From assembly GCF_019097595.1 (NCBI RefSeq), contig NC_080722.1, positions 21,861,130-21,925,129 on the forward strand: a stretch of DNA of 64,000 nucleotides. Direction: 5' to 3'. The position numbers were made by a program, and so were the translations under genes. Shown here piece after piece: positions 1-13,370 of the stretch. The notes under the pieces are model-generated. The model saw only the letters and a program-made list of their open reading frames with translations, searched no databases and had not been told where the DNA came from. The DNA comes from Hemibagrus wyckioides (taxonomy: Eukaryota; Chordata; Actinopteri; Siluriformes; Bagridae). The stretch's first letter is position 1. Every line of letters begins with the position of its first letter.

Positions 1-16
1 TGGTTAACAGAACAAT

Positions 17-18
17 CA

Positions 19-49
<31 letters not shown>

Positions 50-51
50 CG
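17..51. repeat. (CA)n microsatellite
   Basis: Nearly pure CA dinucleotide run in an erbb2 intron. A broader degenerate CA/CACAGT-rich stretch lies at about 664-930 in the intron between exons 10 and 11. Confidence 0.9.
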
Positions 52-445
52 GGTATAGAAGGATAGGAAAAAAAATTGTTATTAACAATGTCTATTTGAG
101 ACAAACCAAGAGTTTATCTTGACTGAGTGTAAAACAAAAATCAGTCTGAATTTCCTGTTCACCGAATTTATTTCTTACTTCTGAGTTTCCTCATTATTGA
201 TAAACAGAATTCTGTTTGTGAACTGAGGAAGTCATCTCAGACTGCTGGACTAAACACGACTGGCATGTTAAACAGAAAACAGTCACACAGCTCAATCATT
301 AACTTTAATGACCGACACATTCAGTAAATCACACAAACACACACACATGCATGCACACTTGTCATACTATCCTTGTGAGGTTCTTCCATGGACATAAACT
401 GTGATTCGAATGAAACAAAAGTGGAGGATGATCGAGTGGTCTTAC

Positions 446-1680
446 TTGTAAAGCATTCGTCCCCTGATGACCTTCAGGTTTTCGAACACACTCAAGTCAC
501 TCCGGTTCTCTGGCCATGCATCGATGTACAGGTAACCTGTAGCGAAAACACTCTCATTAGTGAGTGCCAGGTTCTTACGCAAATATGAAACAAACGCTTT
601 ATTAACCACTAAGAGGAATGATCATTTGTAATATGTTAATATACTAATACACTAAACAGCAGGCTGTGATGAACTCACACACACAGTCACAGACACACAC
701 ACACTCATTTGCACCCACAGACACAAACAGGCACACATGCAGAGTCACACAGAGTCACAGTCTCACACACTCACCGAATTGTATAGTCATAAGTCTCACA
801 CACCCACAGTCACACACTCAGACTCATATGGTCACAGTCTTACTCAAACAATCACAGACTCCTCCCACACTTACAGAGTCACAAACCACATATGCACCGA
901 CACACTAACAGACATGCAGACTCGCACAGTGTGACGGTGATATTGTATGTTATATGATGTGTATGAGAGATTAGAGCTACCTGTGATCTCCTCTAAAGTT
1001 CGGAACACTTCTAGGTCACTCGACTGCAGGCCTGAAGAATTACTGCGTGGATCCCTGTGAGGGAAACACACACATTTTCAATTTTCAATTAAACACACAA
1101 ACACACGTCTTTCTCTTCTTGTTTTAAGAGTGTGGTAAGGTTCCCTGCTGATGACTCTTCCATGCAGATCACGTTGGTGTATGGGAAGCAAAACAGTGCA
1201 ATGTGTCAGCTAAACCTTCCTTGCTGTCATTTTGCTTAATGTTTAAGGGAGGTCCTATCTAAGATCTACCTGAGCTTGCTTTGACTTCCAAAGTTCAGCG
1301 CAACTGCAATCTCTTAATGAAACTGTTTATTATGCTCTGGAAAGATCATCAACTGACAAGTCCTAATGCCAATTCCTTATGTGAGTATATACACTTACCC
1401 TTCAAATGAGTGTGTAAGGAAGGCCAGGCTGCCATAGATCTTCTTACAGCCCTGGAAGGAAGCGATGTTGGAGGAATTCACAGCTGTTATCCCCTGGAGG
1501 TTTCCCATCCCCAGACCATAACACACTGAGCCGCAACACACACACACAGCGGATCTTTATTAGTTTAGCAATAAACATTATAATGAAGAGGCGACAGAAC
1601 ACTTCACTGTTCCATATCTCAAACAGACAGACAGAAAGAGAAAATCCTCATCTTTCCAAGAGGCAGAGAGATATTTTGAC

Positions 1681-1723
<43 letters not shown>

Positions 1724-4700
1724 GTAAGGCACAAACACAGTGTCTTTATATACAGGTTGAGTTGGTGCACTGCATTAGCAAATAATGGCCGCATATTTAA
1801 CATACCAAGCAAATAGACTTAACACACACACACACACACTCCTACCTTTCGGACACTCTCCTTCACACTTCTCACATTTCTGTGTCTCCTGGCCATCTGG
1901 TTGGACGATGATGACCTCCTGATTGGCTGTAGGGCAAACCATTGTGCACGCTACATCCATGGCCAAATAGTTATCTACAGAAAGGTAAAGAAAGTTTGGA
2001 AGAAGAGCTTTATTTTTCCTTCTTTATTTTAATGAAAATATCCCATGTGTCTGATTAGAAGCATTTACAAGTTAAAAAAATAAATCCCCTATCCAGTTTG
2101 ATCTGGTTTAAAACCCTATTTACATTTTGTTTTGGGTCAAAGTTCCTGTGGTTGTCCATAGTGTTTGTATAAAAAGTATGTGAATGGTTAAATGGAAAAA
2201 AAGGGGGAAAAAGAGGACACTTTACTTGGACACTTTTTCACACAGGTGGCACCGAAGCTGAACTTCTTGTTGGGGTTCGGTTTGGACTGATACGTCACCG
2301 GGTCATAGATGGAAGGAGCGGGGCAGTTGTCTTTACATGTGCCACTGTCGTTAAAGTGCCGACAAGCCTGAGAGGAAGGAGAGAAAAAAGATGATACAAG
2401 CTTACTCCAAGTTCAGGATGAAATAACCTAAAATACAAGTGTGAAAGGAAACACACCAGACAGTCAGAGTCCTTAGGGCCGGTGCAGCCTGCAGCACACT
2501 GCACATGACAACAGTCGCTCGCATCGAGACCTTTACAGCGCTTACAGCCTGATGTACAGGGCACGTTGGTCACTAATAACACACAAACATACATGAATCA
2601 AACAGAAGAAATGTGTGCACTGTCATTCAGTGTAACAGCAGAATTTCAGTGTGAAATAAATAATACACCTTTTTGGACAAAGATGTTAATATTTTTTAAT
2701 TCTTATGATTTTGATGAAATTGAAAGCTGTTTTATAAATTAACAGTGCTTTATCGCTGATAGTGTAAAGAAAATCTGACAGCTTAAAGAAAACACACTTC
2801 AGCAACTTTTTCCATCTATAATGTGATAGAAACCCTCACATGTTTGGCAGTCAGCTACAGTGGGGCCCCAGCAGCCCCTGACTTTGCATGATTGAGGACA
2901 AGCTGGACCTGTAAAAAAAAAATAAATAAACAAATAAAAAATAGTACAAAACCATATGTGATTTAGCTCATCTTCATCATCAAAATGCCTTGTAATATCA
3001 TATAAAGGTTAAAGGTTATGCTCACATTTAGCTGCTGATGACTGAAGATTCTGCAGTTTTCCATTTAGATCCTGGTCAGCCATGATGTCCTTCCAGTTGA
3101 TAGATTGAGGGTCGGGGAAACACAGTTTGGGGTTTTCCTTGATGTAAACATCACCCAGTAAAATCTCTAATGGAGAGAACAACCCGGTGCTAATTAGCAT
3201 GCTAGTCAAACACACAGAGATTTTCCTACTTAATATCTTAGTATCGTATTTTACTAAAAACTCTGTACCCGTCAGACTCCTGAGCCATAGCTGCTCCACT
3301 CCGGTGTTGTTCAGGACAGCGAGCGCGTAACTCGAGTTGTACAGCTGACTGCCTCGGATAATGTGCAGATTCTCCAGAGGAACCATGGTCATGGAAACAT
3401 GGGCTATCAGCACATAGCCTTGAACCTCCACGATTTCCTACAGACAGCATGACATCATTGTAATTACAATCATCAACCTTCATCACCAACTTTATCTTCA
3501 GTTTCATATTCAGCTTGTTCTTCTTTCTTGATTTAGTCTATAGTGGTCATCTACAGAGAATTCTATAATGTTCCAAATCCACCCATGGTGGTTAGGTGAC
3601 CTTCTTTTGTAAGAAGAAATCATTGTAATATTGACGTAAAGAATGTAAAGAAATGTACAAAAAATCTAAAAGTGTAAAAGGAGTTAGTTAGGATAGTTTA
3701 CAGGAAGTAAAATCCATGCATCTGATAAAGAAAGTGTAAAGAAAACTGCGAAATGTAAAGATGTAAAGTCATCAGTGAAAATGGCTGACTTCTCAATAAA
3801 TCTACTATACTGTTACCTTCAGGAAGGAAAGATCCGACGTCCCTTGTAGGTGCGTGATCTCCAGGTTGCCATGGACGACCTGGCAACCGGTGTAAAGGAG
3901 CCGTAGCATCTCATAATGGTTCTCCAGACTGGATGGCAAAGCCAGCTTCATATCCGTACCCAGACATACTGCAGGATCAACATGCACTGTGTTATTAAGA
4001 GTGTCGAGTGACCCGTAATCCTCGACTCAAAACAAGAACCTGTTTCCTAGACACTGGCTAATCCTAGTCCGATGCTAACAAGGATTTATGCTCCAGACAA
4101 TCAACAATGAAATTTAGACCAAGGCTCAATCCCTGACCAAGATGCAGGTCCATTATAATTAGTCCAGGATCGGGTGTCGCCGATATTGTGCATAAAGTTC
4201 AAACCGGATTTACAAAACGAAACAGGAGATGCCTGCCGAGTATAAGCATATGAGATCAAGAACTGAGGTCAGCCACGGGCTAATACTTGATTCTATTTCA
4301 ATAACGACAAGAGTTCTTTAAGATTTTAGACGGATTTTAATAAAAAAAATTGGATGTTAAAATAACTCTAATAATATTTGTGGACCGAGAACTTCCCCCT
4401 GAGGAACTCCTCGTACTGCAAAGGTGGGTGCCAATACTTTGGGCATTGAGTAATTATACATCTCAAGACTTTATCAAGGGGTGGGTGGAGCTGATGATCG
4501 GGATAGGTTTCAGCTCTGTGTGAGAAATGCTGCTAAAATTTTGGCACTTTCGGCAAAAATTTCAAAAATTCCCCAAATTCCGATTTGTCTTAAAGGTACA
4601 ATGTTTTAAACTAATAGAAAAAAAGCCTGTCAGACTTGCAAAGTGAATGGGACCTCGGCTAACGCAAAACGATCCTGAGCACACCAGGTAGACAAAATAA

Positions 4701-5068
4701 CCGATGCTGTTTACATCACAGAATGTTCCTGGCAGGAATGTCGGCGGAGAAAAACAACATGAAGTGTCTCATATTTGGATTCCGAAATGTTGCTGTACTG
4801 GCACTGCTACTTTGTTCTCCAACTTCAATTTGCCAGCCATTAGTTAGATCAAGTTCTCTCTCTCAAACACACACATACACACACACAGCAGTTGGAAAGG
4901 TTAAACATTAACTACTGAACACACACAACTATCTACATTAACACCACAACATGGACAAGGTCTGCTGGGGATGATGTCCTAGTCACCACAGTGGGACCCA
5001 GACCAAAAAGTCCCTCTGCTAAATATTTAATATCCATCCCCCATCCCTACATTCTCTCACAGGGCTAT

Positions 5069-5102
<34 letters not shown>

Positions 5103-8100
5103 GGGCTGGCCAGTGGCCTTGAATAGAATCTGACCCACTTCCTGTCTCCCCCACATACTCCCCTCTTTTGTCTCAGTCTTTTTCTATCTCCCTGCCTCTA
5201 ATTTCAATGCTGTCTCTCTCTCTCTTTCTCCCCCCACCCCCCCAATCTGTCTGTCTTTATTTGCCTGTCTGTCTGTCTCTCTCTCTTTGTATGCTAGTCC
5301 CTCTGTGTGTGTGTGTGTGCACCTCGGTCTGTGTCTGTCTCTCTTTCTCTAAGTCTGTCTCGATCTCTTTATCACTCTCAGTCTGTCTCACTTTCTGTCT
5401 ATCTGTCAACCGAGCTCTAGTAAATTCTACATTGTATGTGGAAATAATCATCATGCTGAGGTAAAAATGCACTCTAACCACAGTTACTTAACACGCACAC
5501 ACACACGCACACAAAACAAAAGCTATTATTACTGTCTTGGCAAAAAGAGACGGAAAATTAGATTATGGCCTCATCAGGACAGCTGACTACACGATGTGTA
5601 AACATCTAGAGAATCTCCGATTTATAAATAACCTTCAACACCGAGGGATTTACTTTCACGGATTACTGACAGAAATGAGATTTGTTTCAAGTGACTCGCT
5701 AAATACTTCAATCCAAAATATCAGTCACCTCTCATCTCTGTGGTAGAAATGAGACACGAGAGACAGGCTGCATTCAATTCAGCTAGCATTCGATGCTAAG
5801 TGTAATTCCAGTCTCGTTCGAGGCGCTCTGAGGATTTTATTAGTCATTTAGCAAAACATCCTAGGTAAATGTTGATGTTCCTGATAACTGTTTCGTTCCC
5901 ACATCCAGTGAGTCACAGGTTTAACGATTTTTATCGACTTCTCTTTGTCTGTCTGTATCAGAGTTATTATTCTGTGTGGATTCTGTCTATGACATTGTAT
6001 TACTGGTATATAAAGCTATAAACCAAAGCAAGTTTAAAATTTACATTTACATTTTTACAATAAAAAACAAAAAATTGATAAGTTAAAAAACAGAAGATAA
6101 GCTTTATTTATATAGCGTCTACATTTCAACACTGCAAAATGTGAACATAAAAACAGAAGAAGCAAGACAAGAGGGGATAAAATAAAATGTAAAAAAAACA
6201 CTGTTTATGCATTTAATACAAATTAAAATAGACAAAACCTAAGAAAATCAAAAGGACAAGAAAAAAGAGAAAAATATTTGTAAAAATGTATAATAATAAT
6301 TATAATAATAATAATAATAATAGTAATAATTATAAATAATAAATACAAATAATAAAATATATTCAAGATAAAATTAATAAAATAATTACAAATAAAGATC
6401 CATTAACTCACTATTTAATTAGTTCATTTAATATGCATTCATTTATTTAATACATACTAACTAATAAATACAAAAAAATTATAATTTATAAAAAATATAT
6501 AATTTTCTGTTTTCTGGAAAACTCAAAGGATCAGCCATCAGAAGGAGCACTGCTCTAGTAGAGCAGAGTAGAGTAGAGTAGAGTACAGTAGAGTACAGTA
6601 GAGTAGAGTAGTGTAGAGTAGAGTAATTTAGAGTAGAGTAGTGTAGAGTACAGTAGAGTAGAGTAATGTAATGTAGAGTACAGTAGAGCAGTGTAGAGTA
6701 CAGTAGAGTAGTGTAGAGTACAGTAGTGCAGAGTACAGTAGAGTAGTGTAGAGTAGAGTAGTGTAGAGTACAGTAGAGTAGTGTAGAGTAGAGTAGTGTA
6801 GAGTACAGTAGAGTAGTGTAGAGTACAGTAATGTAGAGTAGTGTAGAGTACAGTAGAGTAGTGTAGAGTACAGTAATGTAGAGTAGAGTAGTGTAGAGTA
6901 CAGTAGAGTAATGTAGAGTATAGTAGTGTAGAGTAGTGTAGAGTACAGTAGAGTAATGTAGAGTAGAGTAGTGTAGAGTACAGTAGAGTAATGTAGAGTA
7001 GAGTAATGTAGAGTAGAGTAGTGTAGAGTACAGTAGAGTAATGTAGAGTAGAGTAGTGTAGAGTACAGTAGAGTAATGTAGAGTAGAGTAATGTAGAGTA
7101 GAGTTGTGTAGAGTACAGTAGAGTAGTGTAGAGTACAGTAGTGTAATGTAGAGTACAGTAGTGTAGAGTACAGTAGAGTTGTGTAGAGTACAGTAGAGTA
7201 ATGTAGAGTAGTGTATAGTAGAGTACAGTACAGTCGAGTAGAGTATAGTAGAGTTTAATAGAGTACAATAGAGTGAGTAGAGTATAGTGCAGTAGAGTAA
7301 TGTAGAGTAGAGTACAGTAGAGTAGAGCAGTGTAGAGTACAGTAGAGTAGTGCAGAGTACAGTAGAGTAATGTAGAGTAGAGTAGTGTAGAGTACAGTAG
7401 AGTAATGTAGAGTAGAGTAGTGTAGAGTATAGTAGAGTACAGTACAGTCGAGTAGAGTACAGTAGAGTATAGTAGAGTTTAATAGAGTACAAGAGTGAGT
7501 AGAGTATAGTACGGTAGAGTATAGTAGAGTACAATAGAGTGAGTAGAGTAAAGTCTATTACAAAAAACAAATAAAATAGAGTAATGTAGAGTAGAGTAGT
7601 GCAGAGTACAGTAGAGTAATGTAGAGTACAGTAGAGTAATGTAGAGTAGAGTAGAGCAGTGTAGAGTAATGTAGAGTAGAGTAGAGTAGTGTAGAGTACA
7701 GTAGAGTAGTGTAGAGTACAGTAGAGTAATGTAGAGTAGAGTATAGTAGAGTAGAGTAGTGTAGAGTACAGTAGAGTAGTGTAGAGTACAGTAGAGTAAT
7801 GTAGAGTAGAGTAGAGTAGAGTGTGTAGTATAGTAGAGTACAGTACAGTACAGTAGAGTAAAGCCTATTACAAAAAACAAATAAAATAGAGTATAGTGCA
7901 GTAGAGTATAGTACAGTAGAGTATAGTAGAGTTTAATAGAGTACAATAGAGTGAGTAGAGTATAGTACAGTAGAGTATAGTAGAGTACAGTACAGTCGAG
8001 TAGAGTAAAGTCTATTACAAAAAACAAATAAAATAGAGTACAATAGAGTGAGTAGAGTATAGTACAGTAGAGTATAGTAGAGTTTAATAGAGTACAATAG

Positions 8101-8259
8101 AGTGAGTAGAGTATAGTACAGTAGAGTATAGTAGAGTACAGTACAGTCGAGTAGAGTAAAGTCTATTACAAAAAACAAATAAAATAGAGTACAATAGAGT
8201 GAGTAGAGTATAGTATAAATGTACAAAATGTGCTTGATGGACTGATGGACTAGAGAGAT

Positions 8260-8300
<41 letters not shown>

Positions 8301-11300
8301 GAGTATGTAAATCAGCACTCAACGGTGAACCCAGACACACCTTCACTTTGGCACAGCACCACTGCTTGATGACATCATACAAGCTGATGTCACTGCTGTA
8401 CCTGATGACTGACCAATCAAATTGTTAACCACATCGGGGCCTATACAAAGACCAGCGTCTTTAAAAAACATGTCCGTCAAGTGCATGCCCAGAAACATGA
8501 ATGATTATATTTTACATCGAACATCCTTTTCCAGAACAAATATTATGATATCGATTGTTAGAGCATGTTTTTATTGGACATTCTTCTTTACACATTTAAG
8601 CGCTAGGTTCGGGGGGGACGGGACACAAAGCAGCATCATATTGTGTACTCTCTCTCGCTCGCTCTCTCTCTCTTTCACACACACAATCCTTGAACAAACG
8701 AGTATTGCTCAACCAACAGGAAGAACAGGATCTGGACCGGCTGCGGTGTGTGAGCGCGCAGGTGATGAGTGCACGTACACACACACTCATACAAAGCTTG
8801 GCGAACCATGAACACAGCGGCAATGCACGAATTCCTGAAGTATGACACATTTACAGAAGACGGAAACGTCCACATGCTCCCACACACACAACGCTATTTC
8901 CTGCTTAGAACTTAATGTTTTATTCCTTTTTCAATGCAGCAATATATCAATAAAGCCTGGGAAACAAGCCATCACTTACAATATAAAGAAAACATTCCAA
9001 GATGACCAGTGACACTCCGGTGGACAAGACGTGTTTCTAATGTCTTTCAAATTAACCCACGATAAATTAAAAAATGACAGTGTTCTGCGTTAAAGTTAGC
9101 GGTGTCATGTTACCCATGTTTGATGGTGTCATTTGCCATCGACTGGGAAATGGCTTATACTTCCTCTAAAATAGTGTTCCACTTGAGATGATACTGTTGT
9201 TGTTGTTCTTCTTCTTCTTCTTCATTAAGCTGCTCCCTGTTTGGGGTCGCCACAGCGGACCATTTGGTCCAGATGTTTCAATTTGGCACAGGTTTTACAC
9301 CGGATTCCCTTCCTGACACAACCCTCCCATTTAATCTGGGCTTGGAACCGGCACTGAGCGATAAGTGTGTAGTGCATAGGATGTCATTTGGGACCAAATT
9401 TCAGCATCGGGATCCACGAGTACCACAAAACATACATGTGAATGATGTAACTGAGTGCGTTCACATGCACAAAAATAATCCAATTATTATCTCACTCACT
9501 TGTATCTGCAGATTATTCAAGGCCTAATGTCAACAACATGATCTCTCAAATCAGCTTAAAGCTGTTATGGAATCTGATTCCACAAATAATCAGCTTCTTT
9601 AACACGTAGTTAAGCTTCAGATTAACGCAATTACAACCCAGTGTACTCATGACATGTTTATAAGCCATTAATGAATTCATTGGGTCTACAGAATAGCGTG
9701 ATAAAATAATCTTGAAGGGATGTCATGGCTTTCTATTAAGGTATTAAGGTACCGCTGAAAGATCTGTCAAGATCAATAATGACAAAATTGGGATAAGATC
9801 CTAACCCGAAACATAATCTAAAGCACACTGTCATAAAATGCTTTATTGAAATTCACCAGAGCTGAAGAGTTTGTAATGTTGTTGCTTATTTTATCATCAC
9901 CCAAGCAACAAGATGATATCATCAAAGAGTAGCAGACAAAATCTCACCCAGTGATCTAATACAGGAAATTATTGAGGTAGTGGTAGGCTGAAAGCTCAGC
10001 ATAGGCTTAAATAATATTTACCATGTGCACTTCAATGGCATCAAATAATTCAAAAAAAGTAATAGAACTCCACTGACATATTGGTCTATTTTCACTTTTC
10101 CTGCATTACCCACAATGCCATTCGCTACCTTCTGGACTATCAGTGTGATTTAGCCAGCGTTTCATCTATGAAAGAGAGCAATGCAGCAGCACTTTATCCC
10201 TCTCACACCAATACTGCAGTGAACAACAGCGTCACATTTGTCTACTTGAAGATCACTTGAAGAACTAGCCATGTCGAGTCTCTGTGTCCAGATTTGTTGT
10301 CTCTGTGCTGGATTTCTCATTAATATGGAATTGAGCATCACTGAAAAATGCTGAATAACAAAGTTGCTTTTCTTCACCTACTGAATGCCATTGTGACAAT
10401 AACAATGTCCCCAAGTTAAAATATAACCACAAAATTCTCACAGGAATGATGAAAATACAGCACCAATCAGCATACCGGTTTGGGGGGCAGATATGAACCA
10501 GGGGCAGGACCTAGACCCCTGCTGACTCCAGTGGCATTTGAGGTGGGAATTGCACTTGAATTGGTCACTGTGGAACTGGAAGGTGGGAACTCTAGTCCGA
10601 CTGGTTACGGTGAAACTGGAGGATGGGAACTCAATTGAACTGGGAGTCGGAACTCTCCTGGTCTGATTGGTTACACTGGAACTATGGATGACATCTGGGG
10701 GTCTGATTGGCCAGAGTGTAAATGTGGAAGGGAACTGCGCTCCAGCTGGTGACAGCAATATTGGAGCAGGAACTGAGATTATACCAGTGTAGTGCATGTG
10801 TGACAACAGCAAAGCTAATAGCCAACATGTCTGCAAAAATGATAAGAATGCACACCGCTGATCCATAACGTACTGACTTCTGAACCAATGTGCGAAAGTC
10901 TAACTAAGCTCTGCTTACTACACTTCAGTTAGAACAATGCACTGTGAGGCCTCAGCTTATTCCCACCTATTCTTTTACAATCAATAACACACACACAAAC
11001 ACACACACACCTGTGTGCAAAATTCCAAGTTTGTTCCGTGAGTAATCAGAACCCTGACACAGTTGTGACCTTTGAAACTACCAGGAAAGAGACAGTGTGT
11101 GTGTGTTTTACAGAGATATACTTGAGTTTTATTTGCCTTTTAGTATCAACTGAAACAGTCTGATTGACCTTCTTGAAAGTTTTTAATTCTCAAAATAAAA
11201 AACAAAAACAACAAGTGCCACAGTATAATCTGAGATCTGCCCTACAAGCGCTTTAATCTAATCTTCATGACGCATGTGTATCATGGCCGAGATTATATCT

Positions 11301-11778
11301 GGTACACACACTCAGACTGAGGCAAACAGATACAATACATACAATATGACAAGTCTTTAGATGCACTGAGGCACAAGTTCTGAAAGCAAAACGGAGTGCA
11401 TTCATATTCAATCCATTAATTCTATTAGCTAGGACAAGCAGTTTGTGCAAAGTGGTTAGAAAAACAGTGAAGAAAGTTGTGCATATTAAAGTCGGGTTAC
11501 GCAGCTGCTCTAATCCAACAACCTGGCTTCTACACTGCGTTTTTATATCATGTGCTGCCTGTTATACAGAGATTATTTATTAAAGCATAAACAATTCGAT
11601 CAAAATATTAGCCTGATTGATCAGATCAATAAAGTAACAGCATTTTATTTATTTATTTAATTTTTAATTGTTTATTCAATATGTTCTACTCTTAAACAAA
11701 TGAATTATTTTATGTAGAATTTAAATTTTACAATATTTTATATATATATTACCCCAGGTCCAATACAGATTTGAATAG

Positions 11779-11842
<64 letters not shown>

Positions 11843-13034
11843 TTATTTGGAGTGAATTTTCCTTGATTTTCTCACTAATTTAGTTTGGCCGATTCTTGCC
11901 CACCAGTTCGGTCTCCCCATCATACAACAGCTACCAATCAGGGAGGGAGCAAAAGCAAAAGCCATCTTCCACATAGACAAGCTCACAGATGCTCATGATT
12001 GGCTAGTGTCTCTACGTTTAATGCAGTAAGGCAGTATACTGTCCTCTCTCAATCTCTCTCCCTCTCGTTACTCTCTGGGAATCTCAGCCATCTTCTTATC
12101 TCCAGAGCAAAACGTTTTTCTGTTGAGCCACTCGAATCCTGTGACTGACAGAAGGCACATCCAAACAGGACCATCCAGAATAAAAGTCAATCAGTTTTCC
12201 AAACAGGATTTCACGGCGACTTAATACACTATTCCTAAGGTCACCATTTAAGCCATTAAGATGTTCTACATACCTCCAGATAAGCAAGGAATACAGATTT
12301 TTTCCCAAAAAAATTCTTCCATAACAGCCCTGTAAAGCCCACAAAGTGTGTGCTATTTATCAGATCACTTCTGCAGCAGAAAATATATTGGCTTGATAAA
12401 CAATTGAAATTAAAAACAAGCCTGACCATGCCCTCATTCTTTCTTATGCATATCAGTGTTTGTTTACCTCGCCAAGCCTCGAGTTTAGTGTTTACGGTGG
12501 ATATAATTGCAGGCTGTCATGCTGTTGTCAGTTCAAAAGTTGTGTGTGTGTGTGTGTGTGTGTGTGTGGACACAACATGACGTGACCCAAAAGATCATAT
12601 TCCATTGCTACTGATTGTGATTACAGTGTGCCATCCTGTGAGAGATTATTAACTGAACCTTGATGTCTGAAAAGCATGCACTAACACTAGTACTGTTGCT
12701 TATACTCTGACTACGGAAGTATGGTAAAAGTGATCGCAATAACGATAATGAGAGAGAGAGCGATATATCGGTGCAGCCCTATTACTGCAACTATGTAGCG
12801 TTAAATGGGCGCTTTTCATACACTTCTGACCTCTAAAAACACTCACTGACCGCTTAGAACGAGTCTCACATCTATGAGACTTTATATCTGTACGTTTTCC
12901 CACCAGTCTAGCCCGCATTGATGGGTTTGGGGGTGAGAAATATTCCACAGAGACCCACCTTCTCTCGCCGCGACTCTCGTAATTCCCAAAATCCAGAGCA
13001 GCAGGACGAACCGAAAACTTCTCGCCGCCTCCAT
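446..13034 (-). CDS. erbb2: ErbB2-type receptor tyrosine kinase, N-terminal exons 1-11 (partial, continues beyond base 1)
   Basis: Cell-surface receptor tyrosine kinase of the EGFR family; ERBB2 is the ligandless co-receptor that signals by pairing with other ErbB members. Coding exons: 13034-12959, 3968-3817, 3437-3269, 3166-3026, 2908-2840, 2572-2457, 2367-2226, 1974-1846, 1525-1399, 1054-981, 536-446. All have GT/AG borders and run in frame for about 428 codons. Several lengths (152, 69, 142, 127, 74, 91) equal the EGFR-family exons as I remember them. Residues 1-25 form a signal peptide with an [10 protein letters not shown] core. Exons 2-4 form the L1 domain ([21 protein letters not shown]). 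Exons 5-8 form the cysteine-rich furin-like domain. Exons 9-11 open the L2 domain (NLKVIRGR). GTDMKL and the neighbour pgap3 favour erbb2 over egfr, erbb3 or erbb4. Transmembrane and kinase parts are outside the window. Intron 1 is about 9 kb and full of repeats. Confidence 0.95.
1684..1711. repeat. (GA)n microsatellite
   Basis: Uninterrupted GA run followed by CAGA units, in the erbb2 intron between exons 8 and 9. Confidence 0.85.
5071..5400. repeat. (TG)n and pyrimidine-rich tract in erbb2 intron 1
   Basis: A pure TG run at 5071-5101 is followed from about 5160 to 5400 by a strand-asymmetric TCTC/TCTG-rich tract. The small open frames across it are composition artefacts. Confidence 0.8.
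6545..8215. repeat. GTAGN pentanucleotide satellite, about 1.7 kb, with a higher-order unit
   Basis: The tract is built almost wholly from 5-base units of the form GTAGA, GTACA, GTAGT or GTAAT. Near its right end a block containing ctattacaaaaaacaaataa recurs at about 7555, 7865, 8012 and 8163, giving a larger unit of about 147-151 bases. It sits inside erbb2 intron 1. Because the pentamer contains no stop codon on the minus strand in any frame, it produces long spurious open frames of Tyr, Ser, Thr and Leu. Confidence 0.95.
8259..8296. repeat. (GA)n microsatellite
   Basis: GATA/GA units passing into a pure GA run just right of the pentamer satellite. Confidence 0.85.
9225..9390 (+). mobile_element. 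SINE-like dispersed repeat fragment
   Basis: Contains phrases that recur in fish interspersed repeats: ggggtcgccacagcgga, ggcacaggttttacaccgga and cccttcctgacacaaccctc, preceded by a TTC run. This is pattern memory, not a search. It lies in erbb2 intron 1 and its 87-codon open frame is not a gene. Confidence 0.55.
10535..10690. repeat. Degenerate minisatellite, units of about 40 bases
   Basis: Three to four imperfect units share ggtgggaactc, ctggttac and ggaactgga. The 142-codon minus frame across it is not supported as a gene. Confidence 0.5.
11779..11842. repeat. (CTAT)n microsatellite
   Basis: About fifteen uninterrupted CTAT units inside erbb2 intron 1. Confidence 0.9.
12541..12569. repeat. 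(TG)n microsatellite
   Basis: Pure TG run near the 5' end of erbb2 intron 1. Confidence 0.85.
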
Positions 13035-13219
13035 CGGGTTTTCGGCCACCATTCAGTCCATATTCAGCACTTGGGTCGTTATTTGCGATATTAAATCCGT
13101 TTAGTGATCCCCGGGCTGCTTTACTGAAGCCTTGAATGAACTCCCCAACTTTCCCGAAACATAAATAAGACGCGTCGGCTTTGTTTTGTTTTGTCTTGTG
13201 GCTTTCACCCTTTTCAATC

Positions 13220-13370
13220 TCGACAACTTCCTGCCGAGTATTGAGCGCGCGCGCGAGAGAGAGAGACGACCGAGAGGGAGAGACTTGTCAGTTTCGGCCG
13301 CGGTGACGCGCGTTCCTCGGCAAGGCGCGCGCTCGTGAGCACCGCGCGCCTCCGCGCTCTTCAATGACTT
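13220..13370 (-). promoter_or_regulatory. CpG-rich erbb2 promoter/5' region
   Basis: About 190-340 bases upstream of the erbb2 start codon the sequence becomes densely CpG-rich, in contrast to the AT-rich surroundings. It includes an alternating GC tract followed directly by a GA tract at about 13245-13266, and runs such as ggccgcggtgacgcgcg. No TATA box is evident. This fits a CpG-island promoter; the exact start of transcription cannot be read. Confidence 0.55.

Noticed and set aside
6479..8382. Minus-strand open frames of 149-363 codons made of Tyr, Ser, Thr and Leu
   Set aside because: They are translations of the GTAGN pentamer satellite, which lacks stop codons in that direction. Several frames are open at once, there is no start context, and no domain is present.
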